Assembly (NCBI GenBank): GCA_035222895.1
Contig: JAVYIG010004974.1
Location: 75,001 to 139,000, forward strand
Length of the DNA stretch: 64,000 nucleotides
Direction of reading: 5' to 3'
DNA from: Strongylocentrotus droebachiensis
Taxonomy: Eukaryota; Echinodermata; Echinoidea; Camarodonta; Strongylocentrotidae
Shown here: piece by piece, positions 12,843-34,139 of the stretch
Layout of the letters: each line of letters opens with the position of its first letter
How positions within the stretch are numbered: the first letter of the stretch is position 1
The notes under the pieces: generated by a model
What the model was told of the DNA's origin: nothing
Seen by the model: the letters and a program-made list of their open reading frames with translations, nothing else
The model's database searches: none
Position numbers and translations under genes: made by a program

Positions 12843-13190
12843 CAAGGATAAATTCATCAGTTAAATGAGGATAAATTTATCAGTTAAATGAGGATAAATT
12901 TATCAGTTAAATGAGGATAAATTAATCTCTGTTAACACAATTAAATAAGGATAAATTCATCTTCATTAATCCAGTTAAATAAGGATAAATTTATCTTCAT
13001 GTTAACAGCTAAATAAGGGTAAATTAATCTTCGTTAACACAGTTAAATAAGGATAAATTCATATTCATTTAACATCGTTTCCAACACCAACCAACAAGGA
13101 TAAATTTATCAGTTAAATGAGGATAAATTAATCTCTGTTAACAAAATTAAATAAGGATAAATTCATATTCATTAACACATTTAAATAATA
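12843..13190. repeat. Minisatellite with GGATAAATT core
   Basis: About ten degenerate units of the form AAGGATAAATTCATC followed by AGTTAAAT or a TTAACACA linker, period roughly 23-40 bp. The block CATCTTTTCCAACACCAACCAACAAGGATAAA recurs within the array (near 12820 and 13070), showing a higher-order unit of about 245 bp. Confidence 0.85.
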
Positions 13191-13199
13191 ATTTTTCTA

Positions 13200-14510
13200 T
13201 TATATATTATTGTAATACTGTATGATTTATATATGTTATTTTAATTTTATTTTAAATCAAATCAAATCAAATAGAAAATATGTATATACATGCAAATAAT
13301 ACTAATAACCCATCCACTCTAGCTTATTCCCAAGATAAGCATTATAATCCATACAACATATTGTACAGAATGTTAGGTTTTTATTATATCAATGACATAG
13401 ACAATGTTTATTTTACACACTAGCAGTTAAACAATTAGTTATATAGTTCTACATGTATGACAACACGAACATTACAGCAATGTCAACAGGAGATTTTCTG
13501 TACATCAGTTGTGACCTCAGCCTATTTAAAATAACAACATTCCTAGTGACGTTTTATTTTTTCACTAACAATTTCCCCTATTCATTCCTACAGAATTATG
13601 TTGAGAAACAAAAATTGCGCTCTGATAGATGTGGAATAATAATTAGCGAGTGTTTTTCATTCTTCATATATCACAGTACGAAATTTGAAAACATTGCTCT
13701 TCGAATGCTCTCATATTCAGGATATGACGAGAAATAGTTGAGTTTCGAGCGATCTAATTTCTTGTCATGTGTGATTGGTCCCATACACACATTTCTGTGT
13801 GCGGTGCATGGGATTTTCAACAAGGCTGGGTCAACATCTTGTTGTTTTGCCGATTCCGAGAAATGTTACAGTACGCAGCAAAAATTCTCTTGTAATACAT
13901 CATGAAACTTTTAACCTTTACCATGCAGTAGATTCCAGACTGTTTTTGTCACAATGCCATTGCATTTCAAGTACTTGACACTTTATGATCTAAGATGGTC
14001 AGCAGAAGCAAATAGATTTCTGTACAACATATGCAAATATAACAAAATATTAAATATACAGAAAATCAAACTCTCACAAATCAACACTTTAGCAATACTT
14101 ACTTGTATTCATCAGAAGCTTTTTTTTCTGAATTAAAGGAACGGCTCTCTTTATTAATCTATCAATATACCCTTCTGTCAAACCATCTCCTCTGATGTGG
14201 AGCACAATCATGTTAGATTGTGATGAGTTAGACTTCCAATATTAATCATACATGTTTAAAAATATGATTCAATTAAAGTCAATATCTTTGTATCCACTTA
14301 ACCCCCACTACTTCGTCAAACATATCTTTTTTCCTAAGAGGGGGAACTCGGAAAATGCGTCAGATAGTTGTTATTGTGTGAATGATCGATTGCAACTTCA
14401 CAAATTAAGAACTTACTACACATGATAAAAATATCTTCCTTTTTTTATCAGGTTTTGCTCAAACTTTCACGGATCTGTTTCTCGATTGTTTTTGCCATTA
14501 CAGACTTAAC
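13200..14510. other. AT-rich intergenic, no supported gene
   Basis: A 94-codon plus-strand frame at 13453-13737 has no recognisable domain and AT-driven composition. TTTATT at 14150-14155 reads AATAAA on the minus strand and could be the poly(A) signal of the Ig receptor gene whose stop is at 14518. Confidence 0.45.
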
Positions 14511-14517
14511 CAAGATT

Positions 14518-22932
<8,415 letters not shown>

Positions 22933-23780
22933 CTTAGGAGACAAGCACCTGTAAAACAACTAGAAAGGGTTGAAGTGATTATGAACTTTGAACATCCGAA
23001 ACTCCTTCAAGATATTTCCTTATATATATATATATATATACGTATATATACCCATATATATATATATATATATACATGTAGGCGTGACTAAAATGGTCTA
23101 GGAACGTGAGACGTAAATTCTCAAACCACAAAGATATTTACGGTTTTCTTTGAAGGTGTCACTGTGCGATTAACAATAAATTCTCTCATTTTTGAATTTT
23201 CCCAACCGTTTTTCCATGAAAATAATACATAGGACAGGCTTTTAAAAATCTGTCAACACGTAAATGTCTGGAAAAGTATTTAGAGCCAATTCATTGCTTT
23301 TTGAAGATTTAAATTCACCTAAAATGTAATTAAATTGTAATAATATAGTTGGACAAATTAAGGAATCGATCAGATCAGTTTTTCCCCAATTTTTATCGTT
23401 AATAATGGTCCGTTTTCGCTCAAATTTTCAGATTATCTTTATTTGTACATCTAGCATTGAAGTCACTACCTTAGCACCATTTCCTCTCATCTGAACAATG
23501 TTATAAAGTCCCTTTAATACTAGTACCAGTAGTACAGTAGTATAGAAGAAATACGCACTGTATTAAGAGGTGGAGAAAGAGGTATGATAGAAACTGATAG
23601 ATGAATAAACATGAGAACGATGACTTTAGATGTAATTAAATACGTAAATAAAACATGATATAGGCTCTGTATTCTATAGTAATGATAACGTTTAAAAATC
23701 TTATAATGTAATTCGTGACATATATTCTTTCAGCCCCGGAGTGCGATACATATTTTGAATAAATAAACCATTATTATCAG
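22933..23780. other. Upstream region of the Ig receptor
   Basis: It holds two (TA)n arrays (23020-23044 and 23055-23074) and otherwise unremarkable AT-rich DNA. The receptor promoter should lie here; no certain TATA box was assigned. Confidence 0.4.
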
Positions 23781-23782
23781 GA

Positions 23783-25070
23783 AAGTGTTACTACTCCGAA
23801 ATGAAAATTCAATAATCCAAAATCAAAATAGCTGCGTAATCCCGTATCATAAAACGAGAACGCTCCACCACTACCACCGCCACCACCACCTACACCACCA
23901 ACATCACAACCCCAACCACCACCACTATCCGCCATGCACCACCACGTACCTCCCCGCCTACCTAGTTATGCACATCACATTATGTGCCGCAGTCATTACA
24001 GTGACTTGTGAGTGACATTGGTTTCTGCCAAGTGCTGTTCTCACTCAGAACAAGAACGCATCAGTATAATAAACCCTTGTATATAACTGCCGGTCATATT
24101 ATTTTGTGCAAGATAATATCATGTAAATTAATACGGACGGTTACTCGATAAACAAAACTTACCCCGCGATATATAACTTTGTTTGCAGATGTCAGATGTA
24201 TGGATAATCCCATAATAATCAAGTGAACAGTAACAATAACCTTGAGAAAGTCTAACATAATATATAACAATAAACAGCTAGTCTAACATTTTGAGATGAA
24301 AGCAATAATCCATCTACATACGCACCCAATTATTACACTAAGGGGATTCCCCATTTCACTTGACTGAGTAGTCTGTTGACATAGACGTTGTATTGTATCA
24401 AAGAACGACGGGTATTTTTCTATTGAAAATTGGTTCAACTAGGTCGTAACTCAAAAATTATTAGAGAGCCTATAGGTAAAATATTATTAATAATAATACT
24501 AATAAATTAGGCCAACAGGTTAAAGTTTAAAATGTTATATTGCGCAATAGGTTTATTAACAATAACATGTGTTAACATTTCGAGCTCAAAGCAATAATCT
24601 ATCTGTAACGCGCAGAATACCAGAGAACCCACTGAACCGAGGTTCCCCCATTAAAGTTGAAAATGTTATCTTGCGCAATAGGTATATTTGCTTGAGCCCC
24701 TGGAAAAAGCGAGACTGCTCAACAAACACAACTGTGTGCAATGCTACTAAACAAAATGGTAAGTTAAATTATTTCGCAATGGTCATTTAGCGTGAGGAAA
24801 TACACTTAATTGTCTCGCAGCCCAATTCGTTTTAGCGGCGAATCACGATCAGCCAGCCGGCGAATAAGCAGGGGGGGGGGGGGTGGCTTTAATTTTGGCT
24901 CAACGTGGGTGGGGGATGGGGTGAGCACTTCCTTTTTACATCCCCCCTTGAGCCAAAACAAAAACCTTTTTCTTCTTTTCTTTTTGGCCAGGGGGGGGGG
25001 CATTTTGGTTTTAAAAAGGTAAAATCAACGTTACCCTCTTCTTTTTAACCTGTTTTTTGCGAGGGGCCGT
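23783..25070. repeat. Segmental duplication, copy A
   Basis: Starts at GTGTTACTACTCCGAAATGA, includes a (CCA)n run, GCAGATGTCAGATGTATGGAT, CTTGAGAAAGTCTAACAT and GTGAGGAAATACA, and ends at a G tract followed by TTTTAAAAAGGTAAAAT. The same order of blocks recurs at 26975-28080. No exon chain was recognised inside. Confidence 0.85.
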
Positions 25071-25089
25071 TCTGCCTTAACCCTTACCC

Positions 25090-25330
25090 TCAATGCTGTG
25101 TATTATTTGTATATTATCCAGTAGTGGAATTCCCCAATTTCACTTGAATGAGTAGTCTGTGAGCACAGACGTTGTACTGTATTAAATAATAACGGGAACT
25201 TTTTGTTAGTGATTTTTGGTTTAATTTAGGTCGTAACCCAAAATGAGAGGGCCTAGGTACAAATACGAATGCTAATAAATACAAAAGCAGTAGAGAAAAC
25301 TTGAAATCAAGCTATACCTTGTGAGACGTT
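25090..25330. repeat. Partial copy of the 23.8-kb duplication unit
   Basis: Contains CCAATTTCACTTGAATGAGTAGTCTGT, CAGACGTTGTACTGTAT and GGTCGTAACCCAAAAT, matching the middle of copies A and B. Confidence 0.75.
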
Positions 25331-26159
25331 TCATTAGATTGTTATAGAAAGAAGACGATTCGTTGTACCGTGCTCAACTCTTAACCCTTGTCTAAATTCA
25401 GCCCCCCCCCCCCCCGCGCGAAGCACGGAAGATTTGACGTTTCATTAAATCATTATAGAAAGGAAACGATTCGTTGTACCGTTCTCGACTCTTAATCATT
25501 GTCTGAATTCAGTTTCCCCGACAATTTTAAACCTCTGATTTCTTTTGCTGATATTATGGGAAAGTGAAACATCGAGAAAATACAAATATTGTATCTGTAG
25601 TCTCTCTCGAAGTCGTCATAGCGGATAAAAAGTCACAGTTCGTAGGGGGGAAAATTTGCCGGCCGACCGACATACATCTCACCGGTCTCAAACTTCTGCA
25701 TTGATATTAGCCTTTTGACAAGGCCTCGTGACTCTGGCTAAGCGGCTGAGATGAGTCTAGGTACCCGGGGTGAACGCGCGACCGCCACGAGAGCCTTTTG
25801 CAATCTAGATATTACTGCTCCGCATGAATTATTCATAGCATTGGATTTATTGACCAATTAGAACGGCCATCCCCCAGTTGGCTTCGTTCGTTATTCGTTC
25901 ATTATGCAAGAAAATGTAAGAAAAGGGAAGAAAAGGTAAAAGACGTAAATACGTTTTGCTTATGAGATGAACATATTATTGATAGATACAAAATATGACA
26001 TTCAAATTTATTTTAAATGCAAAATTACAATAAAATAGGATTTGATGACTTTAATATGCTAACAATCATAAGTGACATAATTGGACTTTCCCTGTATATA
26101 AAATGAACCAGTCTCGTTTTCGTTCCATGAAGAGGTCAGTGGTCTTAGCCCGAACGGCA

Positions 26160-26255
26160 GTGTGTGTGTGTGTGAACTATGAACGTCGGTTCATAGTTAG
26201 TAGGTCCATGTTTGTGCTATACGTACAGTTTACTCCGTTTGTGTGTGTGTGTGAT
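26160..26255. repeat. Paired (GT)n tracts
   Basis: GTGTGTGTGTGTG at about 26160 and again at 26241, with TTCATAG and related sequence between. Confidence 0.7.
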
Positions 26256-26589
26256 GGATACTATATGCTGACGTAATGCGAGGATACGTTCGGTGATTGG
26301 ACGCTACCATTTCGCGGGAGATCTCCAGTCGGAAACAAAGGTTAACATAAGAAATCCAAACCAGATTACCAAAGGCTAACTGGCTGTGATTCTCGCTCTG
26401 TCGTTTACTCGGGCTTTCGCGATTAGTCTCTTTTTAGTCGCTCGGTGTCTATCAGACATGTGGCCTTGTTCAAAGGCTACATTGATATAGTCCACGAGGA
26501 TCGAGCAAGAATACCGACACAGCTGACCCGACGCAGCTACATATCTATGTGTATCTTTCTTGCTCCCTCGACGAGACGACTCCACCCAA

Positions 26590-26775
26590 CAACCCCCCTC
26601 TCTCTTTTACTTCCACCCCTCCTCTCTGAGGCTCTTACTTCCTCTCTCTCCTCTCTTTCATCCCCCGTTTTTTCTTCCTTTTTCTCCTTTTTCTTACGTT
26701 TCCCTTTTCTCCTTTTCTTTCTTTTCTTTCTTTTCCTTTCTTTCCTTTTCTTTTTTCCCTCCCCCTTTTCTCATT
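26590..26775. repeat. Polypyrimidine tract
   Basis: Nearly all C/T for about 180 bp; source of Ser/Phe/Leu-rich artefact frames. Confidence 0.85.
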
Positions 26776-26974
26776 TTTCCCGACGGCAACGCAATTTTAC
26801 CGAAAATATCCTGACAGATGGGGGTGTGTTGCTCCCCCTACCCCTTTAGCAACGCCCCTGCTATTATTATGATCATTATTGATACTTTATAAAAGCATAT
26901 GGGCACATTTATGATTGCCCTTATTATAGTTTATAATGGTATGGTGTTCTTTCGTCATCAAAATACACTTAAGT

Positions 26975-28080
26975 CATTAAGTGTTACTACTCCAAACTGA
27001 AAGTTTCAGTAATCCAAAATCAAAATAGCTGCGAAACTCCGTATCATAAAACGAGAACGCTCCACCACTATACCGCCACCACCGCCACCTACACCACCAC
27101 TAACACCACCATTATCTCCATGCACCACCACGTACCTCCGCGCCTACCTAGTTATGCCTATCACATTATGTGCTGTAGTCATTACAGTGACTTGTGAGTG
27201 ACATTGGTTTCTGCCAAGTGCTGATCTCACACAGAACAAGAACACATCAGTATATTAAACCCATATATATAACTGCCGGTCATATTATTTTGTGCAAGAT
27301 AATATTATGTTACTCGATAAACAAAACTTACCCCGTGACATACTTTGTTTGCAGATGTCAGATGTATGGATGATCCCATAATAATCAAGTGCACAGTAAC
27401 AATAACCTTGAGAAAGTCTAACATAATATATAACAATAAACAGCTAGTCTAACATTTTGAGATAAAAGCAATAATCCATCTACATACGCACCCAATTATT
27501 ACACTAAGGGGATTCCCCATTTCACTTGACTGAGTAGTCTGTTGACATAGACGTTGTATCGTATCAAAGAACGACGGGTAGTTTTCTCTTGAAAATTGGT
27601 TCAACTTTAATAGGTCGTAACTCAAAAAATTATTAGAGAGCCTATAGGTAAAACATTATTAATAATAATACTAATAAATGCAAAAGCTGTAGGGAAAACT
27701 TGAAATCAAGCTAAACCTATACTTTTGATAAGTAAATTAGGCCTACAAGGTTATAGTTGAAAATTTCATCTTGCGCAATCGTGTTTTTTGCTTGAGCCCC
27801 TGGAAAAATGACACTGCTAAACAAACACAACTGTGAGAAATGCTTTTGAAACAAAAATGATAAGTTAAATTATTTCGCAATGGTGTGAGGAAATACATTT
27901 AATTGTCTCGCAGCGGCGAATCACGATCAGCCATACGGCGAATAAGCAGTGGGGGGGGGGGGGGGGGGGACGGGACTTTTTTGGCCAGGGGGGGGGGGGG
28001 GGGGGGACTTTTTTTTGTTTTAAAAAGGTAAAATTAACGTTACCATATTTTTTTAACCTGTTTTCTTGCAAGGGGGCGGG
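26975..28080. repeat. Segmental duplication, copy B
   Basis: Direct copy of 23783-25070, beginning GTGTTACTACTCCAAACTGA and ending after TTTTAAAAAGGTAAAATTAA. It differs by small indels and substitutions. Confidence 0.85.
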
Positions 28081-28238
28081 CCCGTCGCCCCCTCCCCCCC
28101 CCCCCCCCCCCCCCCCGTGGATCAGCGCTTGGCAAAGACTATGTTCTTCATATTTTAGAGATAGACGTAGATAAGATTCTGGTTGTGTGACCCAGGAATT
28201 CACCTTAACAAAAAGCTTTCGCAATACTCTTGCACATA

Positions 28239-28376
28239 GGGACTTTTAGATTTGCACGTCGACATAGTGGACTGCTACGTGTGACGTCCTTTCAAGGCAC
28301 TGGCAGTCACAGTGCCTCAATTCAAGGACGTCGCACGTAGCAGTCCACTATGGCGACGTGCCAATTTAAAAGTCCC
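28239..28376. mobile_element. TA-flanked foldback MITE (Tc1/mariner-like)
   Basis: Nearly the whole element is an inverted repeat: GGGACTTTTAGATTTGCACG to CAAGGCACT on the left, and its complement on the right ending TTTAAAAGTCCC. Arms are about 64 bp with a short loop (GGCAGTCAC). TA lies on both sides (28237-28238 and 28377-28378), consistent with a TA target duplication. Confidence 0.85.
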
Positions 28377-28548
28377 TAATATGCAAGCGGGCGCGCCTGT
28401 CGCTCAGACGTAACACGTACGAATAGAGAACATTTCAGAACATAGCATGAGCAATTGCTACGCTATTATCTAGACGTACACGCAATACCTGTATATGGGT
28501 AAACATCATGACGTCCATTTTTTTTGTATATGCCTAGCATCACTGGCG

Positions 28549-28712
28549 TACTGATGGGCGGGGGGGGGGGGGGGGGCTTGTGGGCAGTTGTCCACCCCAA
28601 ATTCAAACGTGGTTTATTTGTAATTCGATACCAGTGATAGTGATACACAAATGTTGCTGAAATGACATGATTTTCCGGGTTTTTTCTCTCACTTTTGCCC
28701 ATTATGCCAGAG
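28549..28712. repeat. Small poly-G bearing foldback element
   Basis: CACTGGCGTACTGATGGGCG on the left is roughly inverted relative to CCCATTATGCCAGAGGCG on the right. Boundaries and target duplication are unclear. Confidence 0.45.
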
Positions 28713-29790
28713 GCGGCACTCCCTGTTGGGGGGGGGGGGGCACTGTGCCCCCACTTTTCCAGGTACTCCACAAAAGCCCATTACTACATAGATCAAGTGC
28801 CCCTTTTCTCTTCTAATAACTGTCCTTTTCCTCTTTTTCTTTAATTTCTGGTGAGTACATCTTTTCAGGTGCGAGAAATTCCCCTTTTCACCTCTAATAT
28901 TTTTGCTCTTTTTATTTTGACTCATGCCCCTTTCCTTTTTTAATTAGTGTACTTTTTCCTCCTTAATAAGAACCTCCTTCCCTTTCTCTTAAATGCCTTT
29001 CACCTCTGATAAGTGCCTCTTTTGTTTTGACACGTGCCCCTTTTCCTTTCTAATAAGTACCATATTTCCTTAGAATAAGTGCACCTTTTCTTGTTTATAT
29101 GAGCCCCTCCCCCTAATCAAAATGCCCCTTTTAACATCTGATAAAAGCCCCTATTAAAATCTGATAGGTGCCCTCTTCCTTCAACAGATTCCACATTTCC
29201 ATTCTCACAAGTGCCTGTTGAGTGTCCCTTTTCAGGTGCAAGAAGTGCCATTTTCACCTCTGATAATTGCCCTTTTTACTTTGGCACGAGCACCTTTTCT
29301 TTTCTAATAACTGTCCTTTTCCCTTTTGATAAGTACCTACTTTTCCTTTCTTCATAATATGTACTCCTAATTCAAGGTGATTTAGAGCCCCGTTTTCTTT
29401 AATTTTCCCTAGAGCTCACTCGCTACGCTCGCTCCCATCTATAGATGTTATAAGTATATTATTTATGAAAGAACTTATCACTCTTTCATCAGGTTTTGTT
29501 TCTTCCTTCTTTATAAGATTTAATTTTTTGCACTGGAACCTCACAAATCTTAACATTTTTGCTCGCTCGCTCGAAAATTCAGACCCAAGTTACACCCAAC
29601 TGCACAGTATGTTGACATAACGAAAAAAAAAATTAAAATCGATATTATCCCGGGTAGTATTGTCGTAATCATGACGATGTACAGGTATATACCAATTTTT
29701 GTTTGTTATGTTTCCCTTTGTAGGTGCCCCTTTTTGTTTTTGCCCCATCCCCCCCCCTATTTTGGAAGACGCTCCGCCGCCCCTGCATTC
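28711..29790 (-). mobile_element. Degenerate GTGCCCCTTTTCC-repeat element (inverted copy)
   Basis: It opens with a G tract and CACTGTGCCCCC, then runs through dozens of degenerate units such as AAGTGCCCCTTTTCCTTTCT and ends near GACGCTCCGCCGCCCCTGCA. It is the reverse complement, in order, of the element at 59492-61279, including the shared GCTCACTCGCTACGCTCGCT and CTCACAAATCTTA blocks. Its flanks are decayed. Confidence 0.8.
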
Positions 29791-29889
29791 CTTGGTGGTG
29801 ATACGGATTTTGTTCTGACCCCCCCCCCCCCCCAGTTTTTGCTCATTACGCCACTACCTTGCATAGTTTCTCGAAAATCTAAACTTTGA

Positions 29890-30840
29890 CGATATTTGGG
29901 GTGCCACACACAACGCCATCACCGCGACCACTAACACCACCACTACCACCATGCACCATCACCAATACCAACACCACAACCTCAACCACCACACCACCTC
30001 CCCGCCTACCTATGCCCATCACATTATGTGTCGTAGTTTGTGCAAGATCACATTATGTAAACTAATATGGATGGTTACTCGATATTAATACAAAACTTAC
30101 CCTGTGAGTGGTAAATTCGTTTGTAGATGTCAGATGTTTCGATGATCCCGTTATGTACGATCAGCTTGGAGTGCGCAGTAGCAATAACGTTGGAAAGTCT
30201 AGCATAATCAATAACAAACCAGACTAAACGTATCGAGCTGAAAGCAATAATCTACCTGTATACGCAAACAATCCCAAAGATTAGGGATTCCCCACTGAAC
30301 TGCAATATTCCAGCTTGATCAGTGGAATTCCCCCAATTACACTTGAATGTGTATAGTCTGTGAGCACAGACGTTGCACTGTATGAAATAATGAAGGTACT
30401 ATTGGTTATACATTTTTAATTAGGATGTACCAAACTTGGGTATATATTTTACTGCAAAGTATAGAAGACATTATGTGTCGTAGTCATTACAATGATTGAG
30501 ATTGGTTTTTGCCAAGAGCTTTACCCACTAAACCAGAACACGTAACTATTTGGTATAACTGCTGGTCATAATTATAGGCTGTGCAAGATAATATTATTTA
30601 AACTAATAGGGATTGTTATTCGATATATAAAAAATTACCCCGTGAGTGATATATTAGTTTGCAGATGTCAGATGTATGGATTATCCCATAATATGTATAA
30701 TCAAGTGCACAGTAGCTATAACGTAGCAAAGGTTAACCATATTAACCAGTCTAGACATTTCGAGCTGAAAGCAACAATCTCTCTGTTACGCACACAATAA
30801 CAAAGAACGGGGGTTCCCCCATTCCACTTGAATATCTACC
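29890..30840. repeat. Two further diverged copies of the 23.8-kb duplication unit
   Basis: Copies around 29900-30390 and 30465-30840 each carry a version of GCAGATGTCAGATGT, an ATCCC(A/G)TTATGTA block, AGTGCACAGTAGC and CATTTCGAGCTGAAAGCAA. The (CCA)n run is also present near 29930. Confidence 0.75.
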
Positions 30841-30899
30841 TACATGTGCACGTACACCTTGTAGGGGGTACTAAATATCATGACAGCCACAAGTTTTTT

Positions 30900-32940
30900 T
30901 TTTACAAGGTTCTGTGAAAGCCTAGATTCATTGCATTATTTTTAATAATTACTGAAGCACGGGAATAATCTAAATTTTGAAATTCCTAGTACAGAGGGAT
31001 TGGTTGAATTATAATACAGACTTTCATATTGTCTGGATACGCCAATGTAGGATTTTATAGAAATTTTCTTTTGAAGTCCTACCCTTTATCTAGAGTACAA
31101 GAGGAATTTATTAAGACGCTCGATTCGCTGTTAAAAAGTAGCTGGCTAATGATTTTGAGCTTGAAAATCAAACACATTTCACATTTTCTTGAATTGCTCA
31201 TTTTAATTCTTCTCCATCGATCTCTTTTTTTTCTTCACCTTTGCGACTTTACATTTAAATCATTTAATGTATTAAACTAGTCACTAGTGTACAGATCTGC
31301 AGTTCTTTTCATTAGGCTTATTCTATTAGAATTGTTTTCGATTCGTTTCGGATGTGGCTGTATAGGACTTTGTCGATGGCAGCCAAAGGAGGGAATATTA
31401 TTTAAGTGAACGCCCTTCTGTTTTATACATGGTTGTATCCGTTGCGTCCTTGTGAAAAATGAAATGTTTATATCAGTCATTTAAAAAAGTATCTTGTTCA
31501 ATTGTTCGTCTAAAAACTCGAACGTTCCTATTATCATAGTTTGAGGCTGCTAGACCTTCCGTGATAAGCTTTGAGTGAGCCAACCCTTTTCCTAAGCTAG
31601 TTCCATGGGGATAGGGGCTCTTTTGGGAGGGGCGGGGTTGTTTGAACTATAAAAGAAAAATGACATTTAGCGTAATGTGAAATTAGGTCGTCCCAGGTAT
31701 CTGGTACCTTAGAGAGTTTCACTTATCAAGACCTGGTCGTACTTTGAGTCTGTCAAGGGACAATCGATCTATTTCACCTGCTCATCATTAAAGTGTCCTT
31801 GGGTTGTTGAAGTTAATGTTCACATGCCTTTCCTGTGAATCACAGCGATGCAGACGATTTGTGTCTGAGGGTAGCTTATGGGGGATGTGGGCGGGGGATT
31901 GTCGGAGGGACGAATTATCAGGTGGCCGAATTGTCAAGTGGTTGTTAACCAGACATCTAAGTCCAATTTGATAAAACAATGAATTGCATTAAATTTAATT
32001 GGTTCAGGTACTATCAAGAACCCCCAGAGGACAGCATTCAAGAGATACTTTTCATTATCCTATTATTTTTAAATGTTCTTCTTTGAACAATGAGCCCCTT
32101 GGTATTTAGATTTCGCTATAAATTGATGAGACAATTGAGGATGTCTATAAATGCCCTTCACCAATCATCTCCTCTTTGTAAATCATTATACAACCCCTCA
32201 CGCTACCTGTAATTCTCTTTGTCGTATGAGGCAGACTGAAAATGTTCATCTCCTAATTGTAATTCTATTTCATATAATGTCATCATATACTTTCATCTCT
32301 TTCTCACTCTGTGTGTTCCTTTTTTTAAATAATTCTTTTTGGATTTCACATTTTTCCTTTGAGATGTCCATTGTCTCATGTAATCCCTTTTTTTTGGGGG
32401 GGGGGGGGGGTGGAGCAGGGATCACTAACATACCCACACACACTTATTATAAACCATCAACAAGTTTATGACTTTTGAGTACTTCTAAATCAATGAATTT
32501 CTGATAAGAAATTGAAGGACATTAAATTTGTTATATATTATAGAACTATGCTTTGCTGTTGGTAACTTAGGTTCCATCCTTGCCCATTCAAATGTTTGTA
32601 ACACATCTATGCAACAACTTTACCATTTAATTCATATAAATTCACAGGACAGGGAAAATGAAAATAAAAAGATGTAAAAAGTGCATGACAAGTATGTACT
32701 TTCATAAATATCTTTATTCATTATTAGTCACTGTCCATACAGTACATGTACATTCCCATTTTTCTTAGTTATAGCTATTAACTGTAAAGGTAAATTTTAA
32801 AATCATCATATTTTATTAATTGGTTCTCTTGGGTGATATGTTAACTCCAATTGCCTTAACCATCACAAAGACCATCGCTCTATCCCCTTGCTATCACTCA
32901 AGGCCAAGTCCAAGATAATCATTATACCTCATGTGTAACA
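30900..32940. other. Intergenic, no gene recognised
   Basis: Open frames are short. A G tract lies at 32397-32411. This is the gap between the duplication cluster and the foldback element upstream of the EIF2B2 3' end. Confidence 0.45.
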
Positions 32941-32942
32941 AG

Positions 32943-33390
32943 CAGCCTTTTCACAGACAGCTAAAATTCATCGTATCCAGAGATGATTAGTATAAACGTG
33001 TTTAACTCAACAGTTTTAATTTTTTCCAGTGTGAACATCGTTTATACGATGTTGGGATAGATACAAAGTCGCGATTCATACGCCCCTAAAAGCAGGCTGC
33101 AGATACGAAGTTTGTATCTAGAGAGCTTGACATTTTGTGTGTGAAAGGTTATTCGTGTTTAATCATGTTTCAGACGTGTTTAAACTGGAGCGTGCGCTTT
33201 GATTGATATGACATGACCTTCAATGCGCAATGGCACTACTGCGCATTTTACGAGCAGTAGTTAATCACGAAACAATTAACGATCGCACCGAAATTTCTGT
33301 GTGTGAATGATGTCGTATGTTCAGGTGATTAGTTTAAACACGTTTATACTAATCATGTTTATAGAATTTTAGCTGTGTGTGAAAAGGCTG
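32943..33390. mobile_element. 448-bp MITE with ~55-bp terminal inverted repeats
   Basis: The left end CAGCCTTTTCACAGACAGCT and the right end AGCTGTGTGTGAAAAGGCTG are inverted, and the arms continue through GATTAGTATAAACGTGTTTAA on the left and TTAAACACGTTTATACTAATC on the right. No obvious target duplication was seen. Confidence 0.8.
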
Positions 33391-33535
33391 AGAGTTTGAT
33401 GGAATAATGAACACGATTGACATTGATGGTATCACTTTTAAGTTTCAACATGTAAGCTTGAAACAATATTCAAATAAACTTTATATGGGATATAATCTTG
33501 TAATTTCACTCTCTTACATCCCCTCCACCCCTTCT

Positions 33536-33590
33536 CTTTCTTTCTTTCTTTCTCTCTCTCTCTCTCTCTCTCTCCCTCTCTCTCTATCCT
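33536..33590. repeat. (CT)n/(CTTT)n microsatellite
   Basis: TTTC repeats followed by CT repeats. Confidence 0.85.
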
Positions 33591-34139
33591 TTTTTCCATT
33601 CCCTTCAGCTTGTCTGCCCACATGATGTTTCGTAGTAATAACTAGAAGTAAATTAATGACACATAATTTGATTTTAACACCACAAATGAAATAATGAACT
33701 TCAAAATGCTTTCATTGTAATTCAGCATCAAAACTTTAAAGACAGTACATATACTGTTCGCAGTCACAGATCTCACACATGGTATTTTTTAGTTGCATGT
33801 GTTTATATGCATATTTCAAGGAGCACTGACAACATTGTAACTTTATCTGTGAACCAGCAGTTAAAATCAGTAATTCAAAACTAATGGGCTCCTGATAAAA
33901 TCTAACCTACTTTATGACCAAGTCTAAGACAAAGAAAAGATGCTAAGGAATGCAAAGGAATAAAAAAAAACAATCCCCTCTGCAATGTTACCACATGGAA
34001 GACATTCTATATGTCAATCTTTTTCCACCTGTTTTCTCTCTGTTTCCTCCTCAAAGGTCAGGTCAGCCAGGCCTACAACAGAGCAGGTTCCACCATCCAG
34101 TGGTGAAACAAAAAAAATCAATTGGTACAGATTACAATC

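Noticed and set aside
13453-13737. 94-residue plus-strand frame
   Set aside because: AT-rich composition, no recognisable domain, and no exon chain around it.
26445-26849. Leu/Phe/Ser-rich 134-residue frame
   Set aside because: It is the translation of a polypyrimidine tract.
28700-29340. Possible CRISPR-like array of repeats and spacers
   Set aside because: Units are degenerate, vary in length and have no conserved repeat/spacer alternation; the genome is eukaryotic and the block is a transposon-borne minisatellite.
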